This document shows positions 8,755-18,212 of a stretch of 64,000 nucleotides of DNA, piece by piece. Both the position numbers and the translations under genes were made by a program. The stretch lies in NCBI GenBank assembly GCA_021324575.1, contig JAJPIW010000026.1, positions 1-64,000 on the forward strand, read 5' to 3'. This DNA is from Intrasporangiaceae bacterium (GTDB lineage: Bacteria; Actinomycetota; Actinomycetes; Actinomycetales; Dermatophilaceae). The notes under the pieces are model-generated. The model did no database searches. It saw nothing but the letters and a program-made list of their open reading frames with translations, and was not told the DNA's origin. The stretch's first letter is position 1. Each line of letters starts with the position of its first letter.

Positions 8755-10113
8755 ATGCCCACACCGCCCGTTGCCGTCATCGGCGCCGGCCCGATCGGGC
8801 TGGCCGCCGCGGCCGAGCTCGTCCGCCGCGGTCAGGACGTCGTCGTGCTCGAGCGGGGGGCCCGAGCGGCCGCGGGGGTCCGCACCTGGGGTCACGTCCG
8901 GCTCTTCTCACCCTGGGCCGAGCTGACCTCCCCCGCCGCCGTTGCCCTCCTCCAGAAGGCGGGGTGGATCCCGCCCGACCCGATGCGCTGCCCGACCGGC
9001 GAGGAGTGGGCTGACCGCTACCTCGACCCGCTCGCGGCGGCTCTCGGCGACCGGGTGCGCAGCGGGTCAACGGTGGTCGGCGTGAGCAAGGCGGACCGTG
9101 ACCTGCTCGTCGACTCCGGTCGCGACGAGCAGCCCTTCGTCCTTCACGTGCGGGCCGTTGACGGATCCGTATCTCGGCTGGCAGCACGCGCTGTCATCGA
9201 CGCCAGCGGCACCCTGTCCACGCCCAATCCGCTTGGCGCAGAGGGCTACCCGGCAGCCGGCGAGCAGGGCGTCGCAGCCAAGCACACGGCATACGCCATC
9301 CCCCGGCCGGACGACCTCGAGAGGTATGCCGGTCGCGCGACCGCAGTCGTCGGGTCGGGTGCCTCTGCGCTCACCGCGCTGACCAGCCTGACGAGCGACC
9401 CGCTGCACACGCTCGACTCGCGGGTGGTCTGGGTGCTCCGGCGCGAATCGGCAGGCAGGGCGTTCGGAGGTGGCGAGGCCGACCAGCTGCCCGCCCGGGG
9501 CGCCCTGGGCACCCGGGTCCGAGCGGCCGTCGCCGACGGGAGGATCGAGGTCGTGTCGGGCTTCCGGACGAGCGCCCTGGAGGCGCGGACCGACGGACGG
9601 GTCGCCCTCCGCAGCGCGGACGGCCGGGCCGTCGACGGGCTCGACGAGGTGGTCTGCGTGACCGGGTTCCGGCCCGACCTGTCCTTCCTCTCCGAGGTCC
9701 GCCTGGATCTTGACTCCCGCCTCGAGGCGCCCAGCCGGCTGGCGCCGGAGATCGACCCCAACGTCCACTCGTGCGGCTCGGTGCGGCCACACGGGCACGA
9801 CGTCCTCGAGCAGCCGGACCGGGGCCTCTATCTGGCCGGGATGAAGGCGTACGGGCGAGCTCCCTCCTTCCTCGCCCTCACCGGCTACGAGCAGGTGCGG
9901 TCGATCGCGGCGGCGCTCGCGGGCGACCTCGCGGCGGCCGATGCCGTCCAGCTGATGCTCCCGGAGACCGGAGTCTGCGGCGGAGCGGGCACCTTCGACG
10001 AGGCCGACGGCGCCGGAGGCTGCTGCGGAGCCCCGGCCGGCGCCGGGTCGCAGCCCATCGGCCTGGGCGTGCCGGCGGACCGACTGCTCGACCTCTCGCC
10101 GGCGAACGGCTGA
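8755..10113 (+). CDS. FAD/NAD(P)-dependent oxidoreductase of the ars cluster (ArsO-like) with Cys-rich C-terminus
   Basis: VAVIGAGPIGLAAAAELVRRG; VVGSGASAL; tail GVCGGAG...GGCCGAP. Confidence 0.8.
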   Translation: MPTPPVAVIGAGPIGLAAAAELVRRGQDVVVLERGARAAAGVRTWGHVRLFSPWAELTSPAAVALLQKAGWIPPDPMRCPTGEEWADRYLDPLAAALGDRVRSGSTVVGVSKADRDLLVDSGRDEQPFVLHVRAVDGSVSRLAARAVIDASGTLSTPNPLGAEGYPAAGEQGVAAKHTAYAIPRPDDLERYAGRATAVVGSGASALTALTSLTSDPLHTLDSRVVWVLRRESAGRAFGGGEADQLPARGALGTRVRAAVADGRIEVVSGFRTSALEARTDGRVALRSADGRAVDGLDEVVCVTGFRPDLSFLSEVRLDLDSRLEAPSRLAPEIDPNVHSCGSVRPHGHDVLEQPDRGLYLAGMKAYGRAPSFLALTGYEQVRSIAAALAGDLAAADAVQLMLPETGVCGGAGTFDEADGAGGCCGAPAGAGSQPIGLGVPADRLLDLSPANG

Positions 10114-10118
10114 GCCGG

Positions 10119-10799
10119 GTGGCTCGACCCGACCTCGGCCGACGGGCCGTGGCCGAGCTCCTGGGCACCGGCCTGCTCGTCACCGCGGTCATCGGCTCCG
10201 GCATCGCCGCGTCCCGGCTGTCGCCCGGAGACGTCGGTCTCCAGCTGCTCGAGAACAGCGCGGCCACCGGTGCCGCCCTCGTCGCCCTCGTCGTGGCTCT
10301 CGGTCCGGTGTCGGCGTCGTTCAACCCGGTGGTCACCCTCGTCGACCGGGCACGCGGGGCTCTCGACACCCGCACGGCGCTCGCCCTGGTCGCGGCCCAG
10401 GTGGTCGGCGGGGTCCTGGGCGCGGTCGTCGCCAACCTCATGTTCGGTCTGCCCGCCGTGACCCTCGCGACGAAGGACCGCGGCGGACCGGGCCAGCTCC
10501 TCGGCGAGGTGGTGGCCACCCTCGGGCTCTTGCTCGTCATCGCGGGCGCGTCCCGGTCGGCCGGCTCCGGGCGCACCCTGACGACCGGCATCGCCGTCGG
10601 TGGCTACATCGCCGGTGCTTACTGGTTCACGTCGTCGACGAGCTTCGCCAACCCGGCGGTGACCGTGGCCCGGATGCTCTCCGACACCTTCGCCGGCATC
10701 GCCCCGCGATGCGCCCCCGCCTTCGTCGGGATGCAGCTGCTCGGCGGCCTCCTCGCCTTCGGCCTGATCACCTACCTGCACCCGAAGACAGACCGATGA
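10119..10799 (+). CDS. MIP/aquaporin family channel (AqpS-like, ars-associated)
   Basis: AELLGTGLLVTAVIGSG; SASFNPVVT and TSFANPAVTVAR half-repeats; GTG start. Confidence 0.82.
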   Translation: MARPDLGRRAVAELLGTGLLVTAVIGSGIAASRLSPGDVGLQLLENSAATGAALVALVVALGPVSASFNPVVTLVDRARGALDTRTALALVAAQVVGGVLGAVVANLMFGLPAVTLATKDRGGPGQLLGEVVATLGLLLVIAGASRSAGSGRTLTTGIAVGGYIAGAYWFTSSTSFANPAVTVARMLSDTFAGIAPRCAPAFVGMQLLGGLLAFGLITYLHPKTDR

Positions 10800-10851
10800 C
10801 GGACCGATGACGAACCCCGAACCCCGAACCCCGACCCACCGAGGACACCCC

Positions 10852-11271
10852 ATGACCGACAAGCCCTCCGTCCTGTTCGTCTGCGTCCACAACGCGGGCC
10901 GCTCGCAGATGGCCGCCGGCTACCTCGAGCACCTCGCCGACGGACGGATCGAGGTCCGCTCCGCCGGCTCGGCTCCCGGGGACCGGGTCAACCCGGTCGC
11001 CGTCGAGGCGATGGCCGAGGAGGGCATCGACATCACCGCGGCCCGGCCCAAGATCCTCACCCCCGAGGCGGTGCAGGCCTCCGACGTCGTCGTGACGATG
11101 GGCTGTGGCGACGCGTGCCCGTTCTATCCGGGTAAGCGCTACGAGGACTGGGTCCTGGACGACCCGGCCGGCCAGGGCATCGAGGCGGTCCGCCCCATCC
11201 GGGACCAGATCCGCGCCAGGGTCACAGCGCTCATCGCCGACCTGCTCCCCAGCCCTGACGACCGGGGCTGA
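10852..11271 (+). CDS. arsC: Arsenate reductase, low-molecular-weight phosphatase type
   Basis: VLFVCVHNAGRSQMAAGYLEHL; GCGDACPFYPGKRYEDW. Confidence 0.9.
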   Translation: MTDKPSVLFVCVHNAGRSQMAAGYLEHLADGRIEVRSAGSAPGDRVNPVAVEAMAEEGIDITAARPKILTPEAVQASDVVVTMGCGDACPFYPGKRYEDWVLDDPAGQGIEAVRPIRDQIRARVTALIADLLPSPDDRG

Positions 11272-11279
11272 GTACCCAC

Positions 11280-13382
11280 TCAGGACGGGACCTTGGCCTC
11301 GAGCTCGGCCAGCCACGCGGTCGCCGCCGCGTCGGACGGCATCCGCCAGTCACCGCGGGGTGACAGGGATCCGCCGGCCACGACCTTGGGGCCGTTGGGC
11401 ATCGCGGTGCGCTTGAACTGGTTGGCGAAGAAGCGCCTGATGAACACCTCGAGCCAGTGCCGGATCGTCGCCAGGTCGTATGCCGGTCGCTCTCCGGCGG
11501 GGTAGCCGGGCGGCCACTCCCCGACCGCCGCGTCACGCCAGGCCGCCTCGGCGAGGAAGGCGATCTTGCTGGGCCGGGCGCCCCGACGGAGCACGTGGAA
11601 GAGGGTGAAGTCCTGGAGGGCGTACGGCCCGACCGAGGCCTCGGTGGACTGCGGCTTCTCGCCCGGCTTGGTGGGGACGAGCTCAGGGGTGATCTCCTGG
11701 CCGAGGATGGCGCCCAGGATCTCGTCGACGTCCGGCGTGAACTGACTCGAGGAGATGACCCACCGGATGAGGTGCTGGATGAGGGTCTTGGGGACGCCCG
11801 CGTTGACGCCGTAGTGGCTCATCTGGTCGCCGACGCCGTAGGTACACCAACCCAGCGCGAGCTCGGACAGGTCGCCGGTGCCGAGGACGATGCCGCCGCG
11901 CTGGTTCGCCGCGCGGAAGAGGAGGTCGGTCCGCAGACCTGCCTGGACGTTTTCGAACGTGACGTCGTAAACCTCGCCGCCGTCGCCCGCGGGGTGGTCC
12001 AGTGCCTTGAGCAGCTCGGTCGCCATGGGCCGGATGTCGACCTCCTCGAATGTCACGCCCAGGGCCTCGGACAGCCTCGTCGCGTTGCCCTTGGTCCCGT
12101 CGGTCGTCGCGAAGCCCGGCATGGTGAAGGCCAGGATGTGCGAGCGGTCCAGGCCGAGCCGGTCGCACGCCTTCGCGGCGACGATGAGAGCGTGTGTCGA
12201 GTCCAGGCCGCCGCTCACGCCGATGACGATCCGCGGCATACGGGACGGGTCGCCGCCGCCGATGGCCCGCAGCCGCTGCTCGAGCCCGGAGACCTGGATG
12301 TTGTAGGCCTCGTAGCAGTCCTGCGCGAGCCGATCCGGCTCGTCGGGCACGAACGGGAACCGGTCGACGGCGCGTCGCAGCCCGAGGTCGCCGCGCGGCG
12401 GGTCGAGGGTGAGCTCGACGGTCCGGAACCCCTCGCCCTGGTCGGTGTCGAGCCACTCCGCGCGCCGGTTGTCCTCGAACGACCCCTGCCGAATTCGCTC
12501 CTGTCGCAACCGGTCCACGTCGACGTCGACGATGGTGGCGGTCGCCTCGTGGGGGAAGCGTTCGCCTTCGCCGAGCAGGTCGCCCATCTCGTAGACCATG
12601 GTCAGGCCGTCCCAGGACAGGTCGGTGCTGCTCTCCCCGGCCATCGCCGCGGCATACGCGTAGGCCGTGTTGCAGCGCGCCGACGCCGAGCGGGCGAGGA
12701 GATGCCGGTCGTCGGCGCGACCGATGGTGACCGGGGACGCCGAGAGGTTGAGGGTCAGGGTCGCGCCGGCGAGCGCGGCCTTGGCGCTCGGGGGGACCGG
12801 TACCCACATGTCCTCGCAGATCTCGACGTGGACGGTCAGACCCTCGACGTCTGCGACGCGGAAGAGCAGGTCGGGACCGAACGGCACCGCACCGTCGTCG
12901 TCGGCACCCGGCCAGTGCGGCCGCCGGAGGAACTCGTCGCGTGCATCGACGCCGGAGGTGAAGTGCCGCTTCTCGTAGAACTCGCGGTAGTTGGGCAGGA
13001 ACGACTTGGGCGCCACTCCAAGCACCTCGCCGCGGTGGATGACGACGGCGCAGTTATGCAGCCGGTTGCCGTGCCGCAGCGGGGCCCCGACGACGACGAT
13101 CGGCAGCAGCCCCTTGGTCGCCTCGGCGACGGTCACGACGGCCGCGTCGACGGCGTCGAGGAGGACGTCCTGGAGCAACAGGTCGTCGATGGCGTAGCCT
13201 GAGAGCGACAGCTCGGGGAAGAGCGCGACAGCCACGCCGTCCCTGTCCAATGCCCGCACCTGCTCCACGATCCGGGCCGCGTTGGTCGCCGGGTCGGCGA
13301 GCGCGACCGGCACCGTGCAGGCCGCGACCCGGGCGAACCCGTGCCGATAGATGTTGCGGAAGTCCGGGGTGCGAGCGGCCAC
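11280..13382 (-). CDS. nadE: Glutamine-dependent NAD(+) synthetase
   Basis: Nitrilase-like N-terminus; IGVSGGLDSTHALIVA; LGTGDLSELALGWCTYG. Confidence 0.95.
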   Translation of the reverse strand: MAARTPDFRNIYRHGFARVAACTVPVALADPATNAARIVEQVRALDRDGVAVALFPELSLSGYAIDDLLLQDVLLDAVDAAVVTVAEATKGLLPIVVVGAPLRHGNRLHNCAVVIHRGEVLGVAPKSFLPNYREFYEKRHFTSGVDARDEFLRRPHWPGADDDGAVPFGPDLLFRVADVEGLTVHVEICEDMWVPVPPSAKAALAGATLTLNLSASPVTIGRADDRHLLARSASARCNTAYAYAAAMAGESSTDLSWDGLTMVYEMGDLLGEGERFPHEATATIVDVDVDRLRQERIRQGSFEDNRRAEWLDTDQGEGFRTVELTLDPPRGDLGLRRAVDRFPFVPDEPDRLAQDCYEAYNIQVSGLEQRLRAIGGGDPSRMPRIVIGVSGGLDSTHALIVAAKACDRLGLDRSHILAFTMPGFATTDGTKGNATRLSEALGVTFEEVDIRPMATELLKALDHPAGDGGEVYDVTFENVQAGLRTDLLFRAANQRGGIVLGTGDLSELALGWCTYGVGDQMSHYGVNAGVPKTLIQHLIRWVISSSQFTPDVDEILGAILGQEITPELVPTKPGEKPQSTEASVGPYALQDFTLFHVLRRGARPSKIAFLAEAAWRDAAVGEWPPGYPAGERPAYDLATIRHWLEVFIRRFFANQFKRTAMPNGPKVVAGGSLSPRGDWRMPSDAAATAWLAELEAKVPS

Positions 13383-13416
13383 GATCCCGAGTCTGTCAGA
13401 TCCGTCGCGCGCCCCG

Positions 13417-14457
13417 TCAGAGCGGGAGCGTCAGCTGGTCGGGGTCGACGCGCGCGGGCCGGAAGGTGAACTGGACCCCCAGGAGACTGACCCCACGACC
13501 GTCCTCCTCGTAGGCCGTGTCGGCCAGTGCAGCGAACGCCTCTCGCCGCAGGGTGGCCGGGTCGTCGGTGGCCGGGTCGACCTTGTGCGTCACCCGGCGC
13601 AGCCCGCCGTCGTCGTAGCGGACGTCGACGTCCAGCCGGGTCACCTCGACGTGCGGTTGACCGAACCTCCCGAGCGCGGTCGCGACGAGCACGGCATACG
13701 TCTGCTCGACGGCAGAGCGGGACCGGACCGCTGGGTTGATCGTCCGCGAGGCGCCGGCGGACCGCCGCGGGCCGGGCTTGCGGACCATCGCATCATCGGT
13801 GCCGGCGGCGACCGCGGCGAGGCGCCGGGCGATCATGGTGCCGACGACCGTGGCCAGGTCGCGGACCTCACGCTCCTCCAGGTCGGCGACGGTGTGGATC
13901 CCCGCGGCGCGGAGAGCGGCGACCTTGGTCGGGCCGACGCCCCACACCTCCTCCAGGCGCAGCGCCCGCCGGACGACGCGGTCCTCGACCCGCGAGATGA
14001 CCACCATCCCGTCGGGCTTGGCGCGCCGGGAGGCGACCTTGGCCATCAGCTTGGTCGTGCCCACGCCGATGCTCACCGGCAGCCCGAGGTCGCGACGGGC
14101 CTGGTCCCTGAGGTCGCGGGCGGTGGCGACCGGGTCGAGCCCCTGGGGCCGCACGTCGAGGAACGCCTCCTCCATCGAGCCCGGCTCGACCCACGAGGTC
14201 ACCGACCGGAACAGGGCGAAGAGGTCCTCGCTCGCCTGCTCGAAGCTCCCGTATGCCGGGTCGACGACACGCAGCCCGGGCGCGATCCGCAGCGCCTGTC
14301 CGGTCGGCATGCCGCTGTGGATCCCGATCGCGCGCGCGGCATACGACGGACACGCCACGACCCCGGCGGCCACGACGAGCGGGACCCCACGCAGGCTGGG
14401 GTCGTCGCGCGCGGCGACCGAGGCGAAGAACGCGTCGGCGTCGGCGTGGATGAGCAT
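13417..14457 (-). CDS. dinB: DNA polymerase IV
   Basis: LIHADADAFFASVAARDDP; SIGVGTTKLMAKVAS. Confidence 0.93.
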   Translation of the reverse strand: MLIHADADAFFASVAARDDPSLRGVPLVVAAGVVACPSYAARAIGIHSGMPTGQALRIAPGLRVVDPAYGSFEQASEDLFALFRSVTSWVEPGSMEEAFLDVRPQGLDPVATARDLRDQARRDLGLPVSIGVGTTKLMAKVASRRAKPDGMVVISRVEDRVVRRALRLEEVWGVGPTKVAALRAAGIHTVADLEEREVRDLATVVGTMIARRLAAVAAGTDDAMVRKPGPRRSAGASRTINPAVRSRSAVEQTYAVLVATALGRFGQPHVEVTRLDVDVRYDDGGLRRVTHKVDPATDDPATLRREAFAALADTAYEEDGRGVSLLGVQFTFRPARVDPDQLTLPL

Positions 14458-14536
14458 GCCGCGATCATCGCGCCGCCCACCGACAGTGCTCGGGCGGCCG
14501 CGCGGGGTCGGTCGGCGAGCGGGTGCCCTCGCGTTT

Positions 14537-15031
14537 TCAGCGCCCTACGCGTGAGTCACCACCTGACTCACGCGTAGACGTCACGACGGCCCTGGTCTCC
14601 TTCGAGGCCGGCCCGATGTCGGCCGAGAGCTGCACCGGCACGACCGTCAGGCCGGGGATTCCCTCGAAGTCGCGGGGATTGGAGGTGAAGACCGGCAAAC
14701 CGTGCGCCAGCGCCGTCGCCGCGATGAGCGCGTCGAGAGCCCTGGCGGCTGGCTTGCGACCGGACGCGCGAAGCGCGGCCGCCACTCCACCGAACGCCCG
14801 GGCCGCACTGGCATCGAAAGGGATCGGGTCGAAGTCGGCCTCAGCCCGTTGAAGGTGCACCTGGCGCGCCGCTCGCTCGGCGTCGGTCGCCGCGACCAGT
14901 GGACCAACCGAGAGCTCCGCCAAGGTGATCGCGGTGATCAGGGGTTCCTCGGGCAGATCCGCCGGATCCCACATCCCCAGGTCGATCAGCGCAGAGGTGT
15001 CCAGGACCCCGCGGACGGCGCGATCCGTCAC
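14537..15031 (-). CDS. PIN-domain toxin (VapC-like)
   Basis: GVLDTSALIDLG, ITLAELSVG, ARALDALIAATALAHGLPVFTSNPRDF. Confidence 0.88.
   Translation of the reverse strand: MTDRAVRGVLDTSALIDLGMWDPADLPEEPLITAITLAELSVGPLVAATDAERAARQVHLQRAEADFDPIPFDASAARAFGGVAAALRASGRKPAARALDALIAATALAHGLPVFTSNPRDFEGIPGLTVVPVQLSADIGPASKETRAVVTSTRESGGDSRVGR
14545..14577. terminator. Perfect 14-bp hairpin CTACGCGTGAGTCA-CCACC-TGACTCACGCGTAG at 3' end of vapC-like gene
   Basis: Direct reading; overlaps the last codons of the toxin ORF. Confidence 0.7.
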
Positions 15032-15264
15032 AGGTTCGGGTCGATCAGCGCATCAACGTCGGCTCGAAGGAGGTCTGCATCGACGCGGGGGAGACTCCGT
15101 CGTCTCGCGACGAGTTGCTCCGCCGGAACTGCGCGACGAGGAAGCGGTCCCACCTCCGCCACGGGCTCTCCATCCCGAGTGATGGTCAGCGTCTCACCCC
15201 TGGCAACCCGACCCAGCACCTCCGCGCTCTTGTTGCGCAGATCCCGAACGGTCACGTCAGCCAT
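15028..15264 (-). CDS. Phd/YefM-type antitoxin (VapB-like)
   Basis: MADVTVRDLRNKSAEVLGRVARGETLTITRDGEPVAEV; ATGA overlap with toxin. Confidence 0.87.
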   Translation of the reverse strand: MADVTVRDLRNKSAEVLGRVARGETLTITRDGEPVAEVGPLPRRAVPAEQLVARRRSLPRVDADLLRADVDALIDPNL

Positions 15265-15273
15265 ACGGTCAGG

Positions 15274-15289
15274 GTATCACCGGTGATAC
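15274..15289. promoter_or_regulatory. Candidate TA operator: perfect 16-bp palindrome GTATCACCGGTGATAC
   Basis: Lies 10 bp upstream of antitoxin start codon. Confidence 0.8.
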
Positions 15290-15324
15290 GTCCGGAAGGG
15301 CTGATAGCCGCTGGACTAGCCGCG

Positions 15325-15440
15325 CTAGATCTCCTGGAGCGCCCAGGAGTTGCCGTCCGGGTCGCTGAAGTACGCGTACTTCACCCCGCCCATGTCACTC
15401 ACCTCCGAGACGTCGACCCCCCGCGCTGCGACCGGGGCCT
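15325..15440 (-). pseudogene. C-terminal remnant of a VOC/glyoxalase-family gene (...EVSDMGGVKYAYFSDPDGNSWALQEI*)
   Basis: Minus-strand translation gives FSDPDGNSWALQEI then TAG; similar ending to the intact VOC gene at 60983-61414; no N-terminal half present. Confidence 0.75.
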
Positions 15441-15442
15441 CC

Positions 15443-17656
15443 TCAGGCGGTGGGGACCGGCTGGGCGGCCGGGGTCAGGGAGACGGGGACGCCGTTCATG
15501 ACGGCGTTGGCGCCGACCCCGTCGACGACCTGCGGGTCGGTGAGGTCGTTGACGCTGGCGCCGGGTAGGGCGGTCGCATGTCCCAGACGGACCCCGTCGC
15601 GGTTGTGGCCGTAGCCATGAGGCAGGCTCACGACCCCGGTCATCATGTCCTCGGACGCGGCCACCTCGACCTCGATCGACCCGGCGGCCGACTCGACCCG
15701 GACCTGCTCACCATCGTGTATGCCGCGCGCGGCCAGGTCCTCCGGGTGCGCCAGGAGCTGGTGCCGGGGACGGCCCTTGGTCAGCCGGACCTGGTTGTGC
15801 AGCCACGAGTTGTTGTCGCGCTGGTGCCGACGTCCCACGAGGAGCAGGTCCCGCCGCTCACCATCGCCGAGCTGGTCCACCGAGTCCTGTTGCGCCAGAA
15901 GGGCCTTGGCGCGTGGGAGGTCATCCATGACAATCGGCGGCGCGAGGTCGATCGCGCGAGAGTCGTTCTGGAGCCGGTCGGGCAGCTGACCCCCGCGGAG
16001 CGGTCCGAGGTCCCGCCCGCCGGGGGTGTTCGCGAGCTGCTTGACCGACAGACCCACGTTGCCGAGCCGCAGGAGCGCGTCGACCTGCTGGGTCGGCGAG
16101 AGCCGGAACCGGGCCTCGGTCGCCACCCGGTCCGGCAGTGCCTTGATCGCGCCGATCACGTTGCTGCCACTGGACTTGCTCCCACTGGCCTTCCGGCCAC
16201 GGTCGGCGAGTGCGAGCGCCAGGTCGCGGTAGATCTCCCAGTCGTGCCGGGCTTCCTCTGGCCGGTCGTAGAGCGCCTTGGAGAAGCGGGCCGTGTTGCG
16301 TACTGCGAAGGAGTGGAAGATGAGGTCATAGTGGTCGCGCTCGAGCGGGCCGGTAGGCGGGAGGATGACGTCGGCGTGGCTCGTCGTCTCGTTGACGTAG
16401 AAGTCGACCGACACCATGAAGTCGAGCTCGTCGAGCGCAGCGGCGAGGTGCTGGCCACCGGGCGTCGACGACACCGGGTTGCCGGCCATCGTCACGAGCG
16501 CACGGACCTGTCCCTCGCCGGGAGTCGTGATCTCCTCGGCCAGGGCTGCCACCGGCAGCTCACCACCGAACTCGGGCAGCCCCCGAACCCGGGTACGCCA
16601 CGCGCCCAGGTGTCCCTTGCCGAGCAGGCCACGCCCCACCAGGTCGATGGCCGGGGTCGGGAAGCAGACGCCACCCTCGCGGTCGAGGTTGCCGGTCAGG
16701 GCGTTGAGCGCGTGAATCGCCCACTGGCACAACGATCCGAACGCCTGGGTCGACACCCCCAGCCGACCGTATGCCGCAGCCGCGCCGGCCCCGGCGAAGT
16801 CGCGGGCGGTGCGGCGGATGACATCGGCGGGCACCCGGCATACGGACGCGACCGCCTCCGGGGTGAAGTCCGCAACCGCCTCCCGGACCGCGTCGACGCC
16901 GGTCACGTAGGCCGCCGGGCGCGCGAGGTCCTCGGCGAAGAGGACGTTGAGCATGGCCAGGAGGAGGAGCGCATCGGTGCCCGGGCAGACGAAGTGGTGC
17001 TCGTCAGCGACCTTGGCGGTCTCGGTCCGGCGCGGGTCGAAGACGACCATCCGTCCCCCGCGTGCCCGGAGCTCGCGGAGCCGGCCGGGGAAGTCGGGGA
17101 CCGTCATGATCGAGCCGTTCGAGGCCATCGGGTTCCCGCCCAGGACAAGGAAGTACGCGGTCCTGTCGATGTCGGGGACCGGGATGAGGAACTGGTGGCC
17201 GTAGAGCAGCCACGAGACCAGCTGGTGCGGGAGCTGGTCGACCGAGGTGGCGCTGTAGGTGTTCTTCGAGCGGAGGGTCCGGACGAAGTTCACGCCGTGG
17301 GTGAGGGCGCCGATGCTGTGGACGTTGGGGTTGCCGAGGTAGACCGCGACCGCGTCCCGGCCGTGGCCGTTCTGGACCGCGGCGAGACGGTCGGCGACCA
17401 AGGTGATCGCCTCGTCCCAGGGGATGGTCACCCACTCGTCGCCGACCCGTTTGACCGGCTCACGCAGGCGGTCCTCGTCCTCGTGAAGGTCTTGCAGCGC
17501 AAAGGCTTTCGGGCAGATGTGACCACGGGAGAGCGGGTCGGCCTCGTGTCCGCGCATCGAGACGATCTCCTCGCCGCGCATCTGCACCTCGAGCCCGCAC
17601 ATCGCCTCGCAGAGGACGCACGAGATGTAGCGGGTCTGCGTGGCGTCGTCGCTCAT
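15443..17656 (-). CDS. Molybdopterin-dependent oxidoreductase
   Basis: SCVLCEAMCGLEVQ...SRGHICPKAFAL (4Fe-4S) and MoPterin_binding-like C-terminus. Confidence 0.9.
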   Translation of the reverse strand: MSDDATQTRYISCVLCEAMCGLEVQMRGEEIVSMRGHEADPLSRGHICPKAFALQDLHEDEDRLREPVKRVGDEWVTIPWDEAITLVADRLAAVQNGHGRDAVAVYLGNPNVHSIGALTHGVNFVRTLRSKNTYSATSVDQLPHQLVSWLLYGHQFLIPVPDIDRTAYFLVLGGNPMASNGSIMTVPDFPGRLRELRARGGRMVVFDPRRTETAKVADEHHFVCPGTDALLLLAMLNVLFAEDLARPAAYVTGVDAVREAVADFTPEAVASVCRVPADVIRRTARDFAGAGAAAAYGRLGVSTQAFGSLCQWAIHALNALTGNLDREGGVCFPTPAIDLVGRGLLGKGHLGAWRTRVRGLPEFGGELPVAALAEEITTPGEGQVRALVTMAGNPVSSTPGGQHLAAALDELDFMVSVDFYVNETTSHADVILPPTGPLERDHYDLIFHSFAVRNTARFSKALYDRPEEARHDWEIYRDLALALADRGRKASGSKSSGSNVIGAIKALPDRVATEARFRLSPTQQVDALLRLGNVGLSVKQLANTPGGRDLGPLRGGQLPDRLQNDSRAIDLAPPIVMDDLPRAKALLAQQDSVDQLGDGERRDLLLVGRRHQRDNNSWLHNQVRLTKGRPRHQLLAHPEDLAARGIHDGEQVRVESAAGSIEVEVAASEDMMTGVVSLPHGYGHNRDGVRLGHATALPGASVNDLTDPQVVDGVGANAVMNGVPVSLTPAAQPVPTA

Positions 17657-17753
17657 GCCCGCAAGGCTACGTCGGGCCGTTGCGACCCGACCGCGGCCGG
17701 GGGCTGTGGAAAACCTCACGGTGGATTTGCGACTTTCGGGCATGGTGCGGGCT

Positions 17754-18185
17754 ATGAGCTATCGCGACCTGCCTCCAGACCTGTCCACCATCTCCCTCGA
17801 CGACCCGGCGACCGCCGCCGACGTCATCGACCTGATCCTGGATCCCGACGACCGCGAGCTCGGCTCGGTCGGGATCATGCTGTGCGATGCCGACTTCCGC
17901 GGCCTGCAGCCCGTCGTCGTCGGCGATCTGCCCCGTGACCTGGCGCCCGAGCGCCTCGGCTGGGACCTCGAGCCGATCCTGTCCGTCGTCGCCGAGCACG
18001 ACGGCTCGGTCATCCTCGGTCGCGGCCGCCCGGGCGGGCTGCTGCTCACCGACGACGACCGTGCTTGGCACCAGGCGGTGCTCGACCTCTGCCAGCAGCT
18101 TCGGGTCCCGGTGATCGGGTGCTACCTCGCGTCGCCGTCCGGTGTCCGCGCCTTTCCCCTCCACCTCGCGCGCGCAGCGTCCTGA
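17754..18185 (+). CDS. Conserved hypothetical protein
   Basis: ORF with coherent coding pattern; MSYRDLPPDLSTISLDDPATAADVIDLILDPDDRELGSVGIMLCD. Confidence 0.7.
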   Translation: MSYRDLPPDLSTISLDDPATAADVIDLILDPDDRELGSVGIMLCDADFRGLQPVVVGDLPRDLAPERLGWDLEPILSVVAEHDGSVILGRGRPGGLLLTDDDRAWHQAVLDLCQQLRVPVIGCYLASPSGVRAFPLHLARAAS

Positions 18186-18212
18186 GGGTGCTGGACGCTA
18201 GCGCGGTCTGGG

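Noticed and set aside
11457-17938. Very long opposite-strand ORFs (e.g. 11457-13202 +, 15578-17938 +, also 23180-25957 +)
   Set aside because: Shadow ORFs of high-GC genes: low-complexity Arg/Gly/Asp/Val-rich translations, antisense to clearly recognised nadE, molybdopterin oxidoreductase and SNF2 genes.
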